A stretch of DNA of 64,000 nt from Klebsiella variicola (GCF_000828055.2 NZ_CP010523.2:2976001-3040000); one strand, 5' to 3'; counted from the stretch's first letter, positions 9,091 through 18,464 are shown. The notes: generated by a model not told the origin, from the sequence alone. Program-made: numbers and translations.

Positions 9091-10350
9091 TTAACAGGAC
9101 GGCTGGTAACGCTGGTACTGGCGCTGAATGGCGATCTGGTCGGCAATATATTTGGCATCGTGCCAGACGCCCCAGATAAAGGTGGACCCGCGCCGCGAGA
9201 GCCAAGGCAGGCCGAGGAAATAGACGCCCGGCTCCGTCGATACGCCGCGGTGATGCTGTGGCCGCTGTGCGTCATCGAAGGCGTTGACCTTCAGCCAGCG
9301 ATAGTCGGTGGTGTAGCCCGTCGCCCAGATGATGGTGCCGATCCCGGCCTCAGCCAGATTGAGACTGAGCAGCGGGTCGGTAACGCAGGCCGGATCGGGC
9401 AGAAATTCTCGGGCGGAGGGCTCTTCGGGCAGGTCCATACCGTTGCGGGCCACCCACGCGTCCGCGGCGTCGAGCAGCGCAAGGTAGGAGGCATCGCCGC
9501 GGCGGATATTCTCCGCCAGGTCGTGGTGAAACAGTGCTTTGTCACCGTCAAAGCCGCGGGTCTGCCCCACTAACGTGACCCCCTGATGCGCCAGCTGGCG
9601 AAAATCGACGGTATGGCCGCCGCGCGCGCCGCTCACCGCGATAGTGACATGCTCTTTACCCGGCGCATTGGCCGCGGCATCCCACATTCCCAGCACCCCG
9701 AGCCACCAGCAAAAATCGCGCTGACGATAGCGACGCGGCGGGCGGTCGTGCGCTCCCACCGACAGCCACACCGCGCGTCCGGCTCGCTGTAGCTCATCGG
9801 CAATCTGCACGCCGGAGGAGCCTGCGCCAATCACCAGCACACCGCCCTCCGGTAGCTGCTGCGGGTTAAAATAGTGCGCGGAGTGGAGCTGCTGAATAGC
9901 CTGACTCTGTGGGGCGATGGCCGGGATCACTGGCCGCTGAAACGGCCCGGTGGCCGCTACGATCCGCTGCGCTTCAATCACCCCCTGCGAGGTGTCGATA
10001 CGAAAGCCCGGCCGTCCGACGAGGCGTTCGGCGCTGAAAACCTCCACCCCGGTACGGATCGGCGCATTGAAGCTGCGGGCATAGGCGGCAAAATAGTCTG
10101 CCACCTGCTCTTTGCCGACAAAGCTGTCTGCCGGGCAGTCCGGGAACACCATGCCCGGGAACCGATCGTGCCAGGCCGGGCCGTTGGCGACCAGCGAATC
10201 CCAGCGTCCGCTGCGCCAGGCCTGGGCAATACACTGCTTTTCCAGCACCAGGTGGGGGATATCCAGCCGGGTCAGATGCTCGCTCATGGCGACGCCCGCC
10301 TGCCCCGCGCCCACCACCAGGGTATCGATCTCGGTAATCTGTTCAGTCAT
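9091..10350 (-). CDS. FMO/CzcO-type NAD(P)H flavoprotein monooxygenase
   Basis: A 419-residue FAD- and NAD(P)H-binding protein of the flavin-containing monooxygenase/CzcO group. The first Rossmann motif is GAGQAG (residues 14-19). A second, GAGSSG, lies in the middle for NADPH. The canonical FMO fingerprint FxGxxxHxxxY is only partly present (LHSAHYFN). Such enzymes oxygenate N or S atoms, or act as Baeyer-Villiger enzymes. The ATG at 10350 has AAGGA 8 bases upstream; the frame extends only to an upstream TTG. It is the first catabolic gene of the leftward operon, about 170 bp after the LysR gene. Confidence 0.85.
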   Translation of the reverse strand: MTEQITEIDTLVVGAGQAGVAMSEHLTRLDIPHLVLEKQCIAQAWRSGRWDSLVANGPAWHDRFPGMVFPDCPADSFVGKEQVADYFAAYARSFNAPIRTGVEVFSAERLVGRPGFRIDTSQGVIEAQRIVAATGPFQRPVIPAIAPQSQAIQQLHSAHYFNPQQLPEGGVLVIGAGSSGVQIADELQRAGRAVWLSVGAHDRPPRRYRQRDFCWWLGVLGMWDAAANAPGKEHVTIAVSGARGGHTVDFRQLAHQGVTLVGQTRGFDGDKALFHHDLAENIRRGDASYLALLDAADAWVARNGMDLPEEPSAREFLPDPACVTDPLLSLNLAEAGIGTIIWATGYTTDYRWLKVNAFDDAQRPQHHRGVSTEPGVYFLGLPWLSRRGSTFIWGVWHDAKYIADQIAIQRQYQRYQPSC

Positions 10351-10518
10351 TTCGCTATCCTTCAAGCACAGTTGCCGACGACGTCGCCGGAATTGACGGC
10401 TTTCAGGTTATTTAACTGTGACGAATTGGTAAAATATTATAAAACGATCGACTGAATAGAATTTTACGAGGCTGAGTGACGACAAAAAATAATGCCTGCC
10501 GGATCGACAGGCGTTATT

Positions 10519-11433
10519 TCAGGCGTGAGTTGGGGTTAATTCGATGCTGCGACAATAATCCATAAACAGTTGCGTCGGCCGCGTGGGCTCATTATTCGCG
10601 AGATGCGCCATAATTAAGGTCGAGGCGGGCATCTCGTCGGCAATATCCCGCTGCACCACTCTTTCGCCATCGTAGGTCATATCGCAGCAGGGCCGGGTGA
10701 CCAGCACCGAAAAACCCAACCCCTGACCCACCATACAGCGCACCATTTCAATGGAGGGGGAACTGTAAGCCACTTCCGGGTGATAACCCTTTTCCTTAAA
10801 GATGGAGATAAAATAATTTTTACTGGGGACCGCATCGAGGAGGATCATCGGCTCGCGGCTCAGCTCCTGCAGCGTCACCTGCGCCTTCTGCGCCAGCGGA
10901 TGCGCGGCGGGCAGCAGCGCGTAGGGTTTATGCGGGGCATTGAGCCGCTCTTTATTGATCGAATGGCCGAGCTCCAGATCGTAAACCAGCGCGAGGTCGA
11001 AGCGGCCGCGGTGCAGGCCATGCATCAGCTCATGCTGTTCGCCGTCGTACAGATGCAGGGTGATTTCCGGATAGCATTTCTTAAACCCGGCCACCAGCTT
11101 CGGCATATACAGCGGAGCCACCGATTCGAAGCAACCGATGGAGATCATGCCAGAAACCAGCTCTTTATCCGCTCGCGAATTCTGTTCGAACTCCCAGGAC
11201 AGGCGCAGCAGCTCTTTCGCTTTATCGTAGATCCGCCGACCGCTGGAGGTGAGCGAAACGCCCTGCGCATGGTGGCGAATAAACAGCTGCTGGTCGAAGG
11301 TGCTCTCCAGATTCTTGATGGCAATCGAAATCGACGGCTGCGCAATGTGCAGCTGGCGGGAGGCCTCGGCGATACTCTCCGTCTCCACCACGGTGACGAA
11401 ATATTTGAGCTGCTTCAGGGTAAATCGGTTCAT
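10519..11433 (-). CDS. LysR-family transcriptional regulator
   Basis: A 304-residue LysR regulator. The winged helix-turn-helix occupies about residues 1-60 (LKQLKYFVTVVETESIAEASRQL) and a periplasmic-binding-protein-like effector domain follows. The frame is open to 11553, but the Met at 11433 starts the conserved domain and has GGTGAT upstream. It is divergent from the transporter operon across a 488-bp gap and sits at the head of the FMO operon, so it is the likely regulator of both. The effector would be the unknown substrate of the cluster. Confidence 0.9.
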   Translation of the reverse strand: MNRFTLKQLKYFVTVVETESIAEASRQLHIAQPSISIAIKNLESTFDQQLFIRHHAQGVSLTSSGRRIYDKAKELLRLSWEFEQNSRADKELVSGMISIGCFESVAPLYMPKLVAGFKKCYPEITLHLYDGEQHELMHGLHRGRFDLALVYDLELGHSINKERLNAPHKPYALLPAAHPLAQKAQVTLQELSREPMILLDAVPSKNYFISIFKEKGYHPEVAYSSPSIEMVRCMVGQGLGFSVLVTRPCCDMTYDGERVVQRDIADEMPASTLIMAHLANNEPTRPTQLFMDYCRSIELTPTHA

Positions 11434-11921
11434 AGCATCACCATTGATAAAATATGGTCCGGCGCACACGGGGAATAGTTTTCCTCTAAGTCCCAAGCAA
11501 TCCGCGTGCCACCCCAGGAAAAGAGCGGCGCATTGCCCGACAAGGGGCGACAATATTTATTATTGCTCTACGCCCGCGTGGTTTATTTCCACCATTGCAC
11601 CATCATGCGCCACGCTGCACGCCAGACTGGCAGCGTCTGCCCCAGTTTCGCGCAAAATAACCTGTCTGCGCAAAATAGCGTTATTGAATTACAGTCATTG
11701 TTTTTAAATTGTTTACGCAAAGTATCTTAACAATCACTTTAAATTCCATATCGTTAATATCGCTGTATAGTTTTTTTAAACTTAAAGGCCAAAAATTTAC
11801 TAATTGCCTCTGAAAGCATCCTGCCAGCATAGTGTATTCGCACGATGAATACCGGTGGCTCCCCATTACGGCACAGCCAAGCCACTTTCATTTTTGATAA
11901 TTATGACGAGTGAAATAGCCC
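11434..11921. promoter_or_regulatory. Divergent control region of the inserted cluster
   Basis: This AT-rich stretch holds no gene. It separates the LysR gene from the ABC-transporter operon. A perfect 10-bp direct repeat, GCGCAAAATA, occurs at 11650-11659 and 11668-11677 with an 18-bp period. A related CGCAAAGTA lies at 11716-11724. These are the best candidates for regulator binding sites, but I cannot assign them to LysR. Confidence 0.5.
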
Positions 11922-13442
11922 ATGACGTTTAACTGGAACTACATGTTAAGCCTGCTCAGCGATGCCGATTTTTGGTGGGCCACCTGGACCGTCATTAAAT
12001 TAAGTCTGCTGACCTGGGGCTGCAGTATTGTGCTCGGATTTATTCTGGCGCTGGCCAAACAGTCGCCGCGCGGCTGGTTATCCACCCCAGCCCGGCTGTA
12101 TATCTGGTTATTTCGCAGTATGCCGCTGCTGGTCCTGCTGATTTTTGTCTACAACATGCCGCAGGCGCTGCCCTCCTTCGCCCCGGTGCTGAACGATCCC
12201 TTCTGGGCCGGCCTGCTGGCGATGGTCCTCAGCGAAGCGGCTTATATCGCCGAGATCCACCGCGGCGGATTGCTCTCCATCCCTCGCGGGCAGAGCGAAG
12301 CCGCACGGGCCCTGGGGTTGCGCTACGCCGGGATCCAGTGGCGGGTGATCATCCCCCAGGCGCTGCGCGTCGCCCTGCCGGCGCTGGCCAATGAATATAT
12401 CGCCATCGTGAAGCTCAGTTCGCTGGTGTCGGTGATCTCCCTGACCGAAATATTGATGGTCGGCCAGCAGCTCTACTCGCAGAACTTTCTGGTCATGGAG
12501 ACGATGACGGCCGTGGCGTTTTATTACATCTTTATCGTCACGGTGTTCGATTTTCTGCTGAAACGGCTGGAGAACTACCTTGACGTAACCCAGCGCAATA
12601 CCGCTCGTCCGGTAGATGCCGAGATGCAGCGGCTGGCCAGCGCCCGCCGCCCGGCGATGGCGCGCAGCGTCGCCCAGAGTCATGAGCCGGCGCTGCAGGC
12701 CTCTAAGCTGCATAAGGCCTACAACAACGTCGAAGTGCTGGGGGCGGTGAGCCTGCAGATCCAGCCCGGCGAGGTGGTCTCGGTCATCGGTCCGTCAGGC
12801 TCGGGGAAAACCACCCTCATTCGCCTGCTGAACGGTCTTGAGCAGATCGATAACGGCGAAATTCAGATTAACGGCCAACCCTTTATTCACCTCGACCGCC
12901 AGGGGCAGCAGAAGCCGCGCTTTATGGAGAATGCCGAACATCGCCTGAACATCGGCATGGTGTTCCAGAGCTTTAACCTGTTCCCGCATCTGACCGTGTT
13001 CGGCAATCTGCTGCTGGCCCCGCGCTATCACCATCTGGCAAGTGACGCGGAGCTCCGCCAGCACGCCTGCGAACTGCTGCACAAAGTGGGCATGCTGGAG
13101 CACGCCTGGAAGTATCCGCACCAGCTCTCCGGCGGACAGCAGCAGCGGGTGGCGATCGCCCGCGCCCTGATGATGCGTCCGCAGATCATGCTGTTCGATG
13201 AGCCCACCTCGGCGCTGGATCCGGAAAAAGTGAATGAAGTGCTGCAGGTTATCGAATCCCTGGCCCACGAAGGCATCACCATGGTCATCGTCACCCACGA
13301 GATGAACTTCGCCTTCAAAGTGTCCGACCGGATCGTGTTTATGGAGAAAGGCCGGGTGGTGTGCGATGACACGCCGCAGGCGATGCGTAGCGGGCAACAC
13401 CCGCGGGTCGAGGCCTTTCTCAAAGATGTTTCTCTGGCTTAA
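11922..13442 (+). CDS. Fused polar amino-acid ABC permease/ATP-binding protein
   Basis: One 506-residue polypeptide joins two normally separate subunits. Residues about 1-225 are a HisM/GlnP-type inner-membrane permease with the EAA-type loop (SEAARALGLRYAGIQWRVIIPQA). Residues about 250-506 are the ATPase, with Walker A GPSGSGKTT at about 290, signature LSGGQQQR at about 402 and Walker B LFDEPTSALD. A homodimer would supply both permease and both ATPase subunits. The partner binding protein is encoded two genes downstream. It is the first gene of the rightward operon and is probably controlled by the divergent LysR. The family imports amino acids or related zwitterions. Confidence 0.92.
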   Translation: MTFNWNYMLSLLSDADFWWATWTVIKLSLLTWGCSIVLGFILALAKQSPRGWLSTPARLYIWLFRSMPLLVLLIFVYNMPQALPSFAPVLNDPFWAGLLAMVLSEAAYIAEIHRGGLLSIPRGQSEAARALGLRYAGIQWRVIIPQALRVALPALANEYIAIVKLSSLVSVISLTEILMVGQQLYSQNFLVMETMTAVAFYYIFIVTVFDFLLKRLENYLDVTQRNTARPVDAEMQRLASARRPAMARSVAQSHEPALQASKLHKAYNNVEVLGAVSLQIQPGEVVSVIGPSGSGKTTLIRLLNGLEQIDNGEIQINGQPFIHLDRQGQQKPRFMENAEHRLNIGMVFQSFNLFPHLTVFGNLLLAPRYHHLASDAELRQHACELLHKVGMLEHAWKYPHQLSGGQQQRVAIARALMMRPQIMLFDEPTSALDPEKVNEVLQVIESLAHEGITMVIVTHEMNFAFKVSDRIVFMEKGRVVCDDTPQAMRSGQHPRVEAFLKDVSLA

Positions 13443-13468
13443 CTATCGGAACGTGAAGAGGAAAAACT

Positions 13469-14341
13469 ATGATTGCGCAGTGGCAAATTGATCAGTTTCA
13501 TCAGCAGGGTTTTCTGGTGGTCGAAGAGGTGCTTTCCAGCGCCGACATCGCCGCCCTGCAGAGCGATTTCGACGGCTGGGTCGAGGAGAGCCGCGGTCAC
13601 GCGACGGTGTGGGGAGAAACCCTCGACGGGCGGCCACGCTTCGATATCGAGCGCGATCATGCTCCTGACCATCCGTCGCTGCGCCGGGTCGCCTCCCCGA
13701 CGGAGATCTCCGAGGCCTATCGCCATACTGCGCTGAACTCGCGGATGGCGACCATCGCCGCGCAATTGATCGGCGGCAGCGGCACCCGCTTTCATCACAG
13801 TAAAATTAACTCCAAGCTGCCGCACACCGCCACCGAGGTGAAATGGCATCAGGATTTCCTTTTCACCCCACACAGCAATGACGACATCATCACCGCCCTG
13901 CTGATGGTCAGCGAGGTGACGCCAGAGAATGGCCCGCTCAACGTGGTGCCGGGCAGTCATCAGGGGCCGCTGTGGTCCCACTGGCAGGAGGGGCGCTTCA
14001 CGGGGGCGGTGGATGATGAGGTGGTGGCGACGCACTGCCAGCAGCCGCAGGCCTGTTTTGGCCCGGCGGGCTCAGTCTGCTTTATGCATACCCGCCTGCT
14101 GCACGCCTCCAGCCCCAACGAGACCGCCCTGCCGCGCACCCTGTTCATCAGCGTCTACGCCGCGGAGGATGCGCTACCCTACGGCGAAAACCCGCTGCCG
14201 AGCCGCCATGCCGGCCACCTGGTCGCGGGAGAAGAGAGCGGTCTGGTGCGCAGCACCAATAACCAGCTTCGTCTGCCGCAGAAGCCGCGCGGCGCTTCGT
14301 TTTTTGTTCAGCAGGCCGGCGCCGATCGCGCCAGCATGTAA
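13469..14341 (+). CDS. PhyH-family Fe(II)/2-oxoglutarate dioxygenase (second copy)
   Basis: A 290-residue dioxygenase of the phytanoyl-CoA hydroxylase family, distinct from the copy at 5968-6786. Iron ligands are His127-x-Asp129 (KWHQDF) and His212 (LLHASS), with Arg223 (LPRT) positioned for 2-oxoglutarate. A GAGG ribosome binding site precedes the ATG, 26 bp after the transporter stop. Its place between the permease/ATPase and the binding-protein gene suggests that it acts directly on the imported compound. Confidence 0.9.
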   Translation: MIAQWQIDQFHQQGFLVVEEVLSSADIAALQSDFDGWVEESRGHATVWGETLDGRPRFDIERDHAPDHPSLRRVASPTEISEAYRHTALNSRMATIAAQLIGGSGTRFHHSKINSKLPHTATEVKWHQDFLFTPHSNDDIITALLMVSEVTPENGPLNVVPGSHQGPLWSHWQEGRFTGAVDDEVVATHCQQPQACFGPAGSVCFMHTRLLHASSPNETALPRTLFISVYAAEDALPYGENPLPSRHAGHLVAGEESGLVRSTNNQLRLPQKPRGASFFVQQAGADRASM

Positions 14342-14364
14342 TTTGCCCATACTCCGGAGGTTTT

Positions 14365-15195
14365 ATGACACGCATTTTCGCACCACGCCCGCTGCCCCTG
14401 CTGCTCTGCGCAGCGGCTGCTCTGACATCCTTTAGCGCACTGGCCTTTCAGCAAAGCGGTAAGATCACCGCCGGTTCGGACATGACCTTTTTTCCTTACG
14501 AGTACATGGAAAACAATAAGCCAGCCGGTTTTGACATCGAGCTGCTCGATGGTCTGGCGAAGACTATGGGCCGTGAAGCAGTGAATATCGATACCCGCTT
14601 CCCCAACCTGATCCCCGGGCTGCAGGGCGGGCGCTTCGATATCACCAACTCGTCGATGTACATTACCGCCGAACGCCTGAAGGTGATCGATATGGTGCCG
14701 TACCTGAAAAGTGGGGAAGCGATCCTCGCCCGCAAAGGCGGCGACTACCAGCCTAAGACCCCGGAAGACTTCTGCGGGCATAAAATCGGCTCGATGGGCG
14801 CCACCTCGTGGCTGGCGCAATTGCAGAAGCTTTCCGCCGACTACTGCGTGAAGAAGGGGTTGAAGCCGATTGCGCTGAGCGTTTATACCACCGACCCGCA
14901 GACCACCCAGGCGCTGTTGTCGCGCGCGGTGGATGCGCAGATCACCGACGCCGCCGTGGCGCGCGGGGTGGTGGAAAAACTGGGTGACCGGGTGGTTATC
15001 TCCTCTGATACGCTGATCTATCCGGTGCTGAACGGCTTTGGCGTTAAAAAAGGCAATACTGAGGTGAAAACCGCCCTCGAAGAGGCGCTGAAAAAATACA
15101 GCGCGACGCCGGAATATGCCGCCCTGCTGAAGAAATATCACTTCCAGGCGCCGACGGCGGACGATCTGCAGACCCTGATGCCGAAAGCGGAGTAA
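14365..15195 (+). CDS. Periplasmic solute-binding protein (family 3, amino-acid type)
   Basis: A 276-residue extracellular solute-binding protein of the polar amino-acid family. The signal peptide is cleaved after about Ala27 (FSALA-FQQS) and there is no lipobox, so it should be free in the periplasm. The start has an excellent GGAGG ribosome binding site. Family motifs include GSDMTFFPYEYMENNKPAGFD near the N-terminus and a fold-repeat at SMGATSWLAQL. It is expected to deliver ligand to the fused permease/ATPase encoded at the head of the same operon. The stop codon overlaps the next start (TAATG). Confidence 0.92.
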   Translation: MTRIFAPRPLPLLLCAAAALTSFSALAFQQSGKITAGSDMTFFPYEYMENNKPAGFDIELLDGLAKTMGREAVNIDTRFPNLIPGLQGGRFDITNSSMYITAERLKVIDMVPYLKSGEAILARKGGDYQPKTPEDFCGHKIGSMGATSWLAQLQKLSADYCVKKGLKPIALSVYTTDPQTTQALLSRAVDAQITDAAVARGVVEKLGDRVVISSDTLIYPVLNGFGVKKGNTEVKTALEEALKKYSATPEYAALLKKYHFQAPTADDLQTLMPKAE

Positions 15196-15932
15196 TGCCC
15201 ATGCGCGATTCCGATGAAGAGCAGATCCGCATCGACCTGGCGGCCACCTTTCGCATCATTGCCCATCTTGGCATGCATGAGGCGGTGGCCAACCATTTCA
15301 GCGCCGCGCTCTCCGCCGACGGGAAAACGTTTTTACTCAACCCGAAGTGGAAACACTTTTCGCGCATCCGCGCCAGCGATCTGCTGGTGCTGAACGCCGA
15401 TGATGAAGGTTGCGCCGCGCGCCCTGACGTCGATGCCACCGCGTGGGCTATTCACGGGCAGATCCATCAGCGGCTCCCGGACGTGCGGGTGGTTCTGCAT
15501 CTGCACCCGGTGTACACCACCAGCCTCGCCTGTCTGGCGACGCCGCAGATCCTGCCCATCGACCAGAACACGGCCCGCTATTTTAACCGGGTCGCCGTCG
15601 ATACCCTGTACGGCGGGATGGCGGACACCGCGGCAGAAGGCGCCCGGCTGGCGGGCCTGCTGGCGGACAAACGCCGCCTGCTGATGGGGAATCACGGGGT
15701 GCTGGTGACCGCCCCGACCATCGGCGAGGCGTTCGATGATATCTGGACCCTGGAGCGCGCCTGTCAGATCCTGATCACCGCCTGGTCCACCGGCCAGCCT
15801 CTGAAGGTTCTGTCAGACGCGGTAGCGGAAAAAACGGCCCAGGACTGGGAGAAGATTGCCGATTTCTCGCGGCAGCATTTTGCCGAAATGAAGCAGTTAA
15901 TGATCGACCTCGATCCCTCCCTGGTGGACTAA
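15195..15932 (+). CDS. Class II aldolase/adducin-family protein
   Basis: A 245-residue member of the class II aldolase/adducin fold. Zinc-ligand histidines are present at His102 and His104 (LHLHP) and His167 (GNHGV). The glutamate of the classical fuculose- and ribulose-phosphate aldolases (SSEW context) is missing; the equivalent stretch reads DATAWAIHGQIH. It may be a lyase or decarboxylase variant rather than a sugar-phosphate aldolase. The start is coupled to the binding-protein stop (TAATG); a second in-frame ATG lies 6 bases on. It is the last gene of the rightward operon. Confidence 0.85.
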   Translation: MPMRDSDEEQIRIDLAATFRIIAHLGMHEAVANHFSAALSADGKTFLLNPKWKHFSRIRASDLLVLNADDEGCAARPDVDATAWAIHGQIHQRLPDVRVVLHLHPVYTTSLACLATPQILPIDQNTARYFNRVAVDTLYGGMADTAAEGARLAGLLADKRRLLMGNHGVLVTAPTIGEAFDDIWTLERACQILITAWSTGQPLKVLSDAVAEKTAQDWEKIADFSRQHFAEMKQLMIDLDPSLVD

Positions 15933-15949
15933 CCCCGCGCCTGCCCGGG

Positions 15950-16840
15950 TCAGCCCGGGCCGTCGCTGGCTGCCGCCAGCAGCGGCACGATGATATCGCT
16001 GAGCGGTGTCGGAATGCCGTGCTGACGCCCGCGACGCTGCACCACGCCGTTACGAATATCCCACTCCAGCGGTCGGCCATTCAGGCGATCGATCAGAATA
16101 GAGGTGCTTAAGTCGGCAGGCGCCCGGTGAAAGCCGGCGATAATCTCCTCCGGCACGCTGTCGCCCAGGGCGGCCCCTTCCGCCCGCGCTACCTGCAGAC
16201 ATTCGCGCAAATAAGCCAGTCCGAGGGCAGTGATGTCTTCCCGGGCAAACATCCCGGCGCGGCGTCCGGTCAGCACCATCAGTCCGGCTACGGCGTTCTG
16301 CAACAGTTTACGCCAGGCCACGGTGGTAAAATCCGCCGCCAGGTCCACCGCGCAGCGGGTCCCCGCCAGCGCCTGCTGCACTCGCTCTGCCCCCGGCAGA
16401 TCCGGGAGGGTCAGGCGCGGCGTGGCGCGCAGCCAGACAGAGGCATCGGCATCGCGCTGCGCCGGAAACCAGACCACCGAGGGCAACACCGTCGCGCCGC
16501 CGGTCAGGGGGGCAAACTGCTGGCGCTGCTCAACGCCGTTTTGCAGCACGCACACCACGGTGTCCGTGGAACACAGGGCCGTCAGCCAGGAGGCGATGGC
16601 CTCCGTCTGGGTAGTTTTCACCGCGACAAAGACCAGGTCGAAGGGGGCGGCTATCGCCGTTGGGTCGGTGTGCACCGGGCCGGGCACCACGATCTCGCCC
16701 TCGTCAGTGCGCAGCACCAGCGCCGAATGGGCGGTACGCCCGCAGACCATCGGCGCCCTCCCCACCTCAAACAGGGCGGCGGCGATAGTCGTGCCGATGG
16801 CGCCGGGACCAATAAGTGCAACCTTAGGAAATGCTGTCAT
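15950..16840 (-). CDS. Ketopantoate reductase-like (PanE/ApbA family) oxidoreductase
   Basis: A 296-residue NAD(P)-dependent reductase of the 2-dehydropantoate 2-reductase family. It has the Rossmann motif GPGAIG near the N-terminus and the catalytic-lysine segment AWRKLLQNAV. The ATG at 16840 has AGGAGG 8 bases upstream; a longer frame to 16894 has no such signal. It converges on the aldolase-like gene with 17 bp between stops and lies upstream of nothing on its own strand except feaB (125 bp). It is unlikely to be the housekeeping panE and probably reduces a 2-oxo acid made by the neighbouring pathway. Confidence 0.85.
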   Translation of the reverse strand: MTAFPKVALIGPGAIGTTIAAALFEVGRAPMVCGRTAHSALVLRTDEGEIVVPGPVHTDPTAIAAPFDLVFVAVKTTQTEAIASWLTALCSTDTVVCVLQNGVEQRQQFAPLTGGATVLPSVVWFPAQRDADASVWLRATPRLTLPDLPGAERVQQALAGTRCAVDLAADFTTVAWRKLLQNAVAGLMVLTGRRAGMFAREDITALGLAYLRECLQVARAEGAALGDSVPEEIIAGFHRAPADLSTSILIDRLNGRPLEWDIRNGVVQRRGRQHGIPTPLSDIIVPLLAAASDGPG

Positions 16841-16964
16841 GCCGAAGACCTCCTGGTGATTCACCGCCCTGGTTGGGCAAAGATTGCCCTCCACAGTAGC
16901 GAGAAAGACCGGAGGTCGGCAAGCGGCGCGTCGGGAAAAGCCATTCGCTTTCCCCGACAGCGGT

Positions 16965-18464
16965 CTAGTAACGCACGCAGACGGATTTGGTTTCGCACCA
17001 GCCGTCGAGCCAGTCAGGGCCGAAATCGCGGCCGGTACCAGACTGCTTCATGCCGCCGAAAGGCAGGTTGGCGTCAATCAGGGTATGGCTGTTGACCCAT
17101 ACCGTCCCAGCCTGCAGACGGTCGGTGTAGTTCAGGGCCTGGGTCAGATCGCGGGTCCAGACGCTGGCGGTCAGGCCATAATCGCTGTCGTTGGCCAGAC
17201 GCAGCGCCTCCTCGCCGTCGGCCACCCGCACCAGGTTCACCACCGGGCCAAACACCTCCTCACGGGTGAGGCGCAGCCCGGCGTCGGGGTTAACCACCAG
17301 CGTCGGCGGAATATAATACCCCCCCGCATCCGGTCCGGCGCTGCCGCTGATGAGCTCTGCCTTCTGCTGGCGAGCCTCTTCGAGGTAGGCCGCCACCTTG
17401 TCGCAGTGGGCCCGGGAGACCACCGGGTTGATCTGCGCCGTCTCCTGCATCCCCGGCCCCACCTGCAGCGATTTTACCGCCTGCTCGAAACCGCTGACCA
17501 GGGTGTCAAACAGCGGCGCTTCGATGTAGATCCGCGAGCTGGCGGCGCAGACCTGCCCCTGATTGAGGAAGCTACCGGTCATCAGCCCCTCAATAACCCA
17601 CTGGGGATCGGCATCTTTGAGCACAATCGCCGGGTTCTTGCCGCCCAGCTCCAGCGTCACGCGAGTCAGGCGGTCGGCGGCCACGCGGGCGATCTGTTTC
17701 CCGGTCGCCGTCGAGCCGGTAAAGCTGACCTTCGCTACCTGCGGATGGGCGGTCAGCGCCGCGCCGCAGCCCGCGCCGCTGCCGGTGACCACGTTGAATA
17801 CCCCGTCAGGTATTCCCGCCAGGGTCGCCAGCTCCGCCACCCGCAGCAGGGTCAGCGGGGTGGTTTCAGAAGGTTTGATGACGATCGAACAGCCTGCCGC
17901 CAGGGCCGGCATGACCTTCCACATGCCGATCATCAGCGGGAAATTCCACGGGACGATGCCCGCCACCACCCCGACCGGCTCTTTTTTGGTCCACGCCTGG
18001 TAACGCGCCCCTTGCGGGAACGGGATCGACACGTCCAGCGTCCGGCCGCTGATCTTGGTGGTCAGCCCCGCGGTGTAGCGCATCCAGTTCAGGGTGCAGC
18101 CGACCTCAAAGGCGCGAGAGATCGCAATGGATTTGCCCTGCTCAAGGGTTTCCAGTTGCGCCAGCTCTTCGCCGTGCTGCTCCACCAGGTCGGCAAAACG
18201 CAGCAGGATGCGTTCACGGTCGGCCGGGGTGCGCCCGGCCCAGCGGCGATCGACAAAAGCGCGCCAGGCGGACATTACCGCCCGGTCAACATCCGCCGGG
18301 CTGGCGTCGGCGGTGGTGGCAATCGCCTGCCCGGTGGCCGGATCCCAGACGGTTAACCGGTTTTCGCTCTGCGCGGCGCAGGGAGCGCCGTCGATATACA
18401 GGCCATGCTGACGGTCTAAAAACTGCTGGACGCTGGCAAGCAGCGCTATCTGAGAGGTGGACAT
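16965..18464 (-). CDS. feaB: FeaB phenylacetaldehyde dehydrogenase
   Basis: NAD-dependent aldehyde dehydrogenase that turns phenylacetaldehyde and 4-hydroxyphenylacetaldehyde into the corresponding acids. At 499 residues it equals the E. coli length and matches it closely throughout as I remember it. Catalytic residues are Asn173 (PWNF), Glu272 (LELGGK) and Cys306 (GQVCAAS). It is divergent from feaR across about 235 bp, as in E. coli. In E. coli tynA follows feaB directly; here about 12 kb intervenes. FeaR activation is expected from E. coli. Confidence 0.97.
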   Translation of the reverse strand: MSTSQIALLASVQQFLDRQHGLYIDGAPCAAQSENRLTVWDPATGQAIATTADASPADVDRAVMSAWRAFVDRRWAGRTPADRERILLRFADLVEQHGEELAQLETLEQGKSIAISRAFEVGCTLNWMRYTAGLTTKISGRTLDVSIPFPQGARYQAWTKKEPVGVVAGIVPWNFPLMIGMWKVMPALAAGCSIVIKPSETTPLTLLRVAELATLAGIPDGVFNVVTGSGAGCGAALTAHPQVAKVSFTGSTATGKQIARVAADRLTRVTLELGGKNPAIVLKDADPQWVIEGLMTGSFLNQGQVCAASSRIYIEAPLFDTLVSGFEQAVKSLQVGPGMQETAQINPVVSRAHCDKVAAYLEEARQQKAELISGSAGPDAGGYYIPPTLVVNPDAGLRLTREEVFGPVVNLVRVADGEEALRLANDSDYGLTASVWTRDLTQALNYTDRLQAGTVWVNSHTLIDANLPFGGMKQSGTGRDFGPDWLDGWCETKSVCVRY

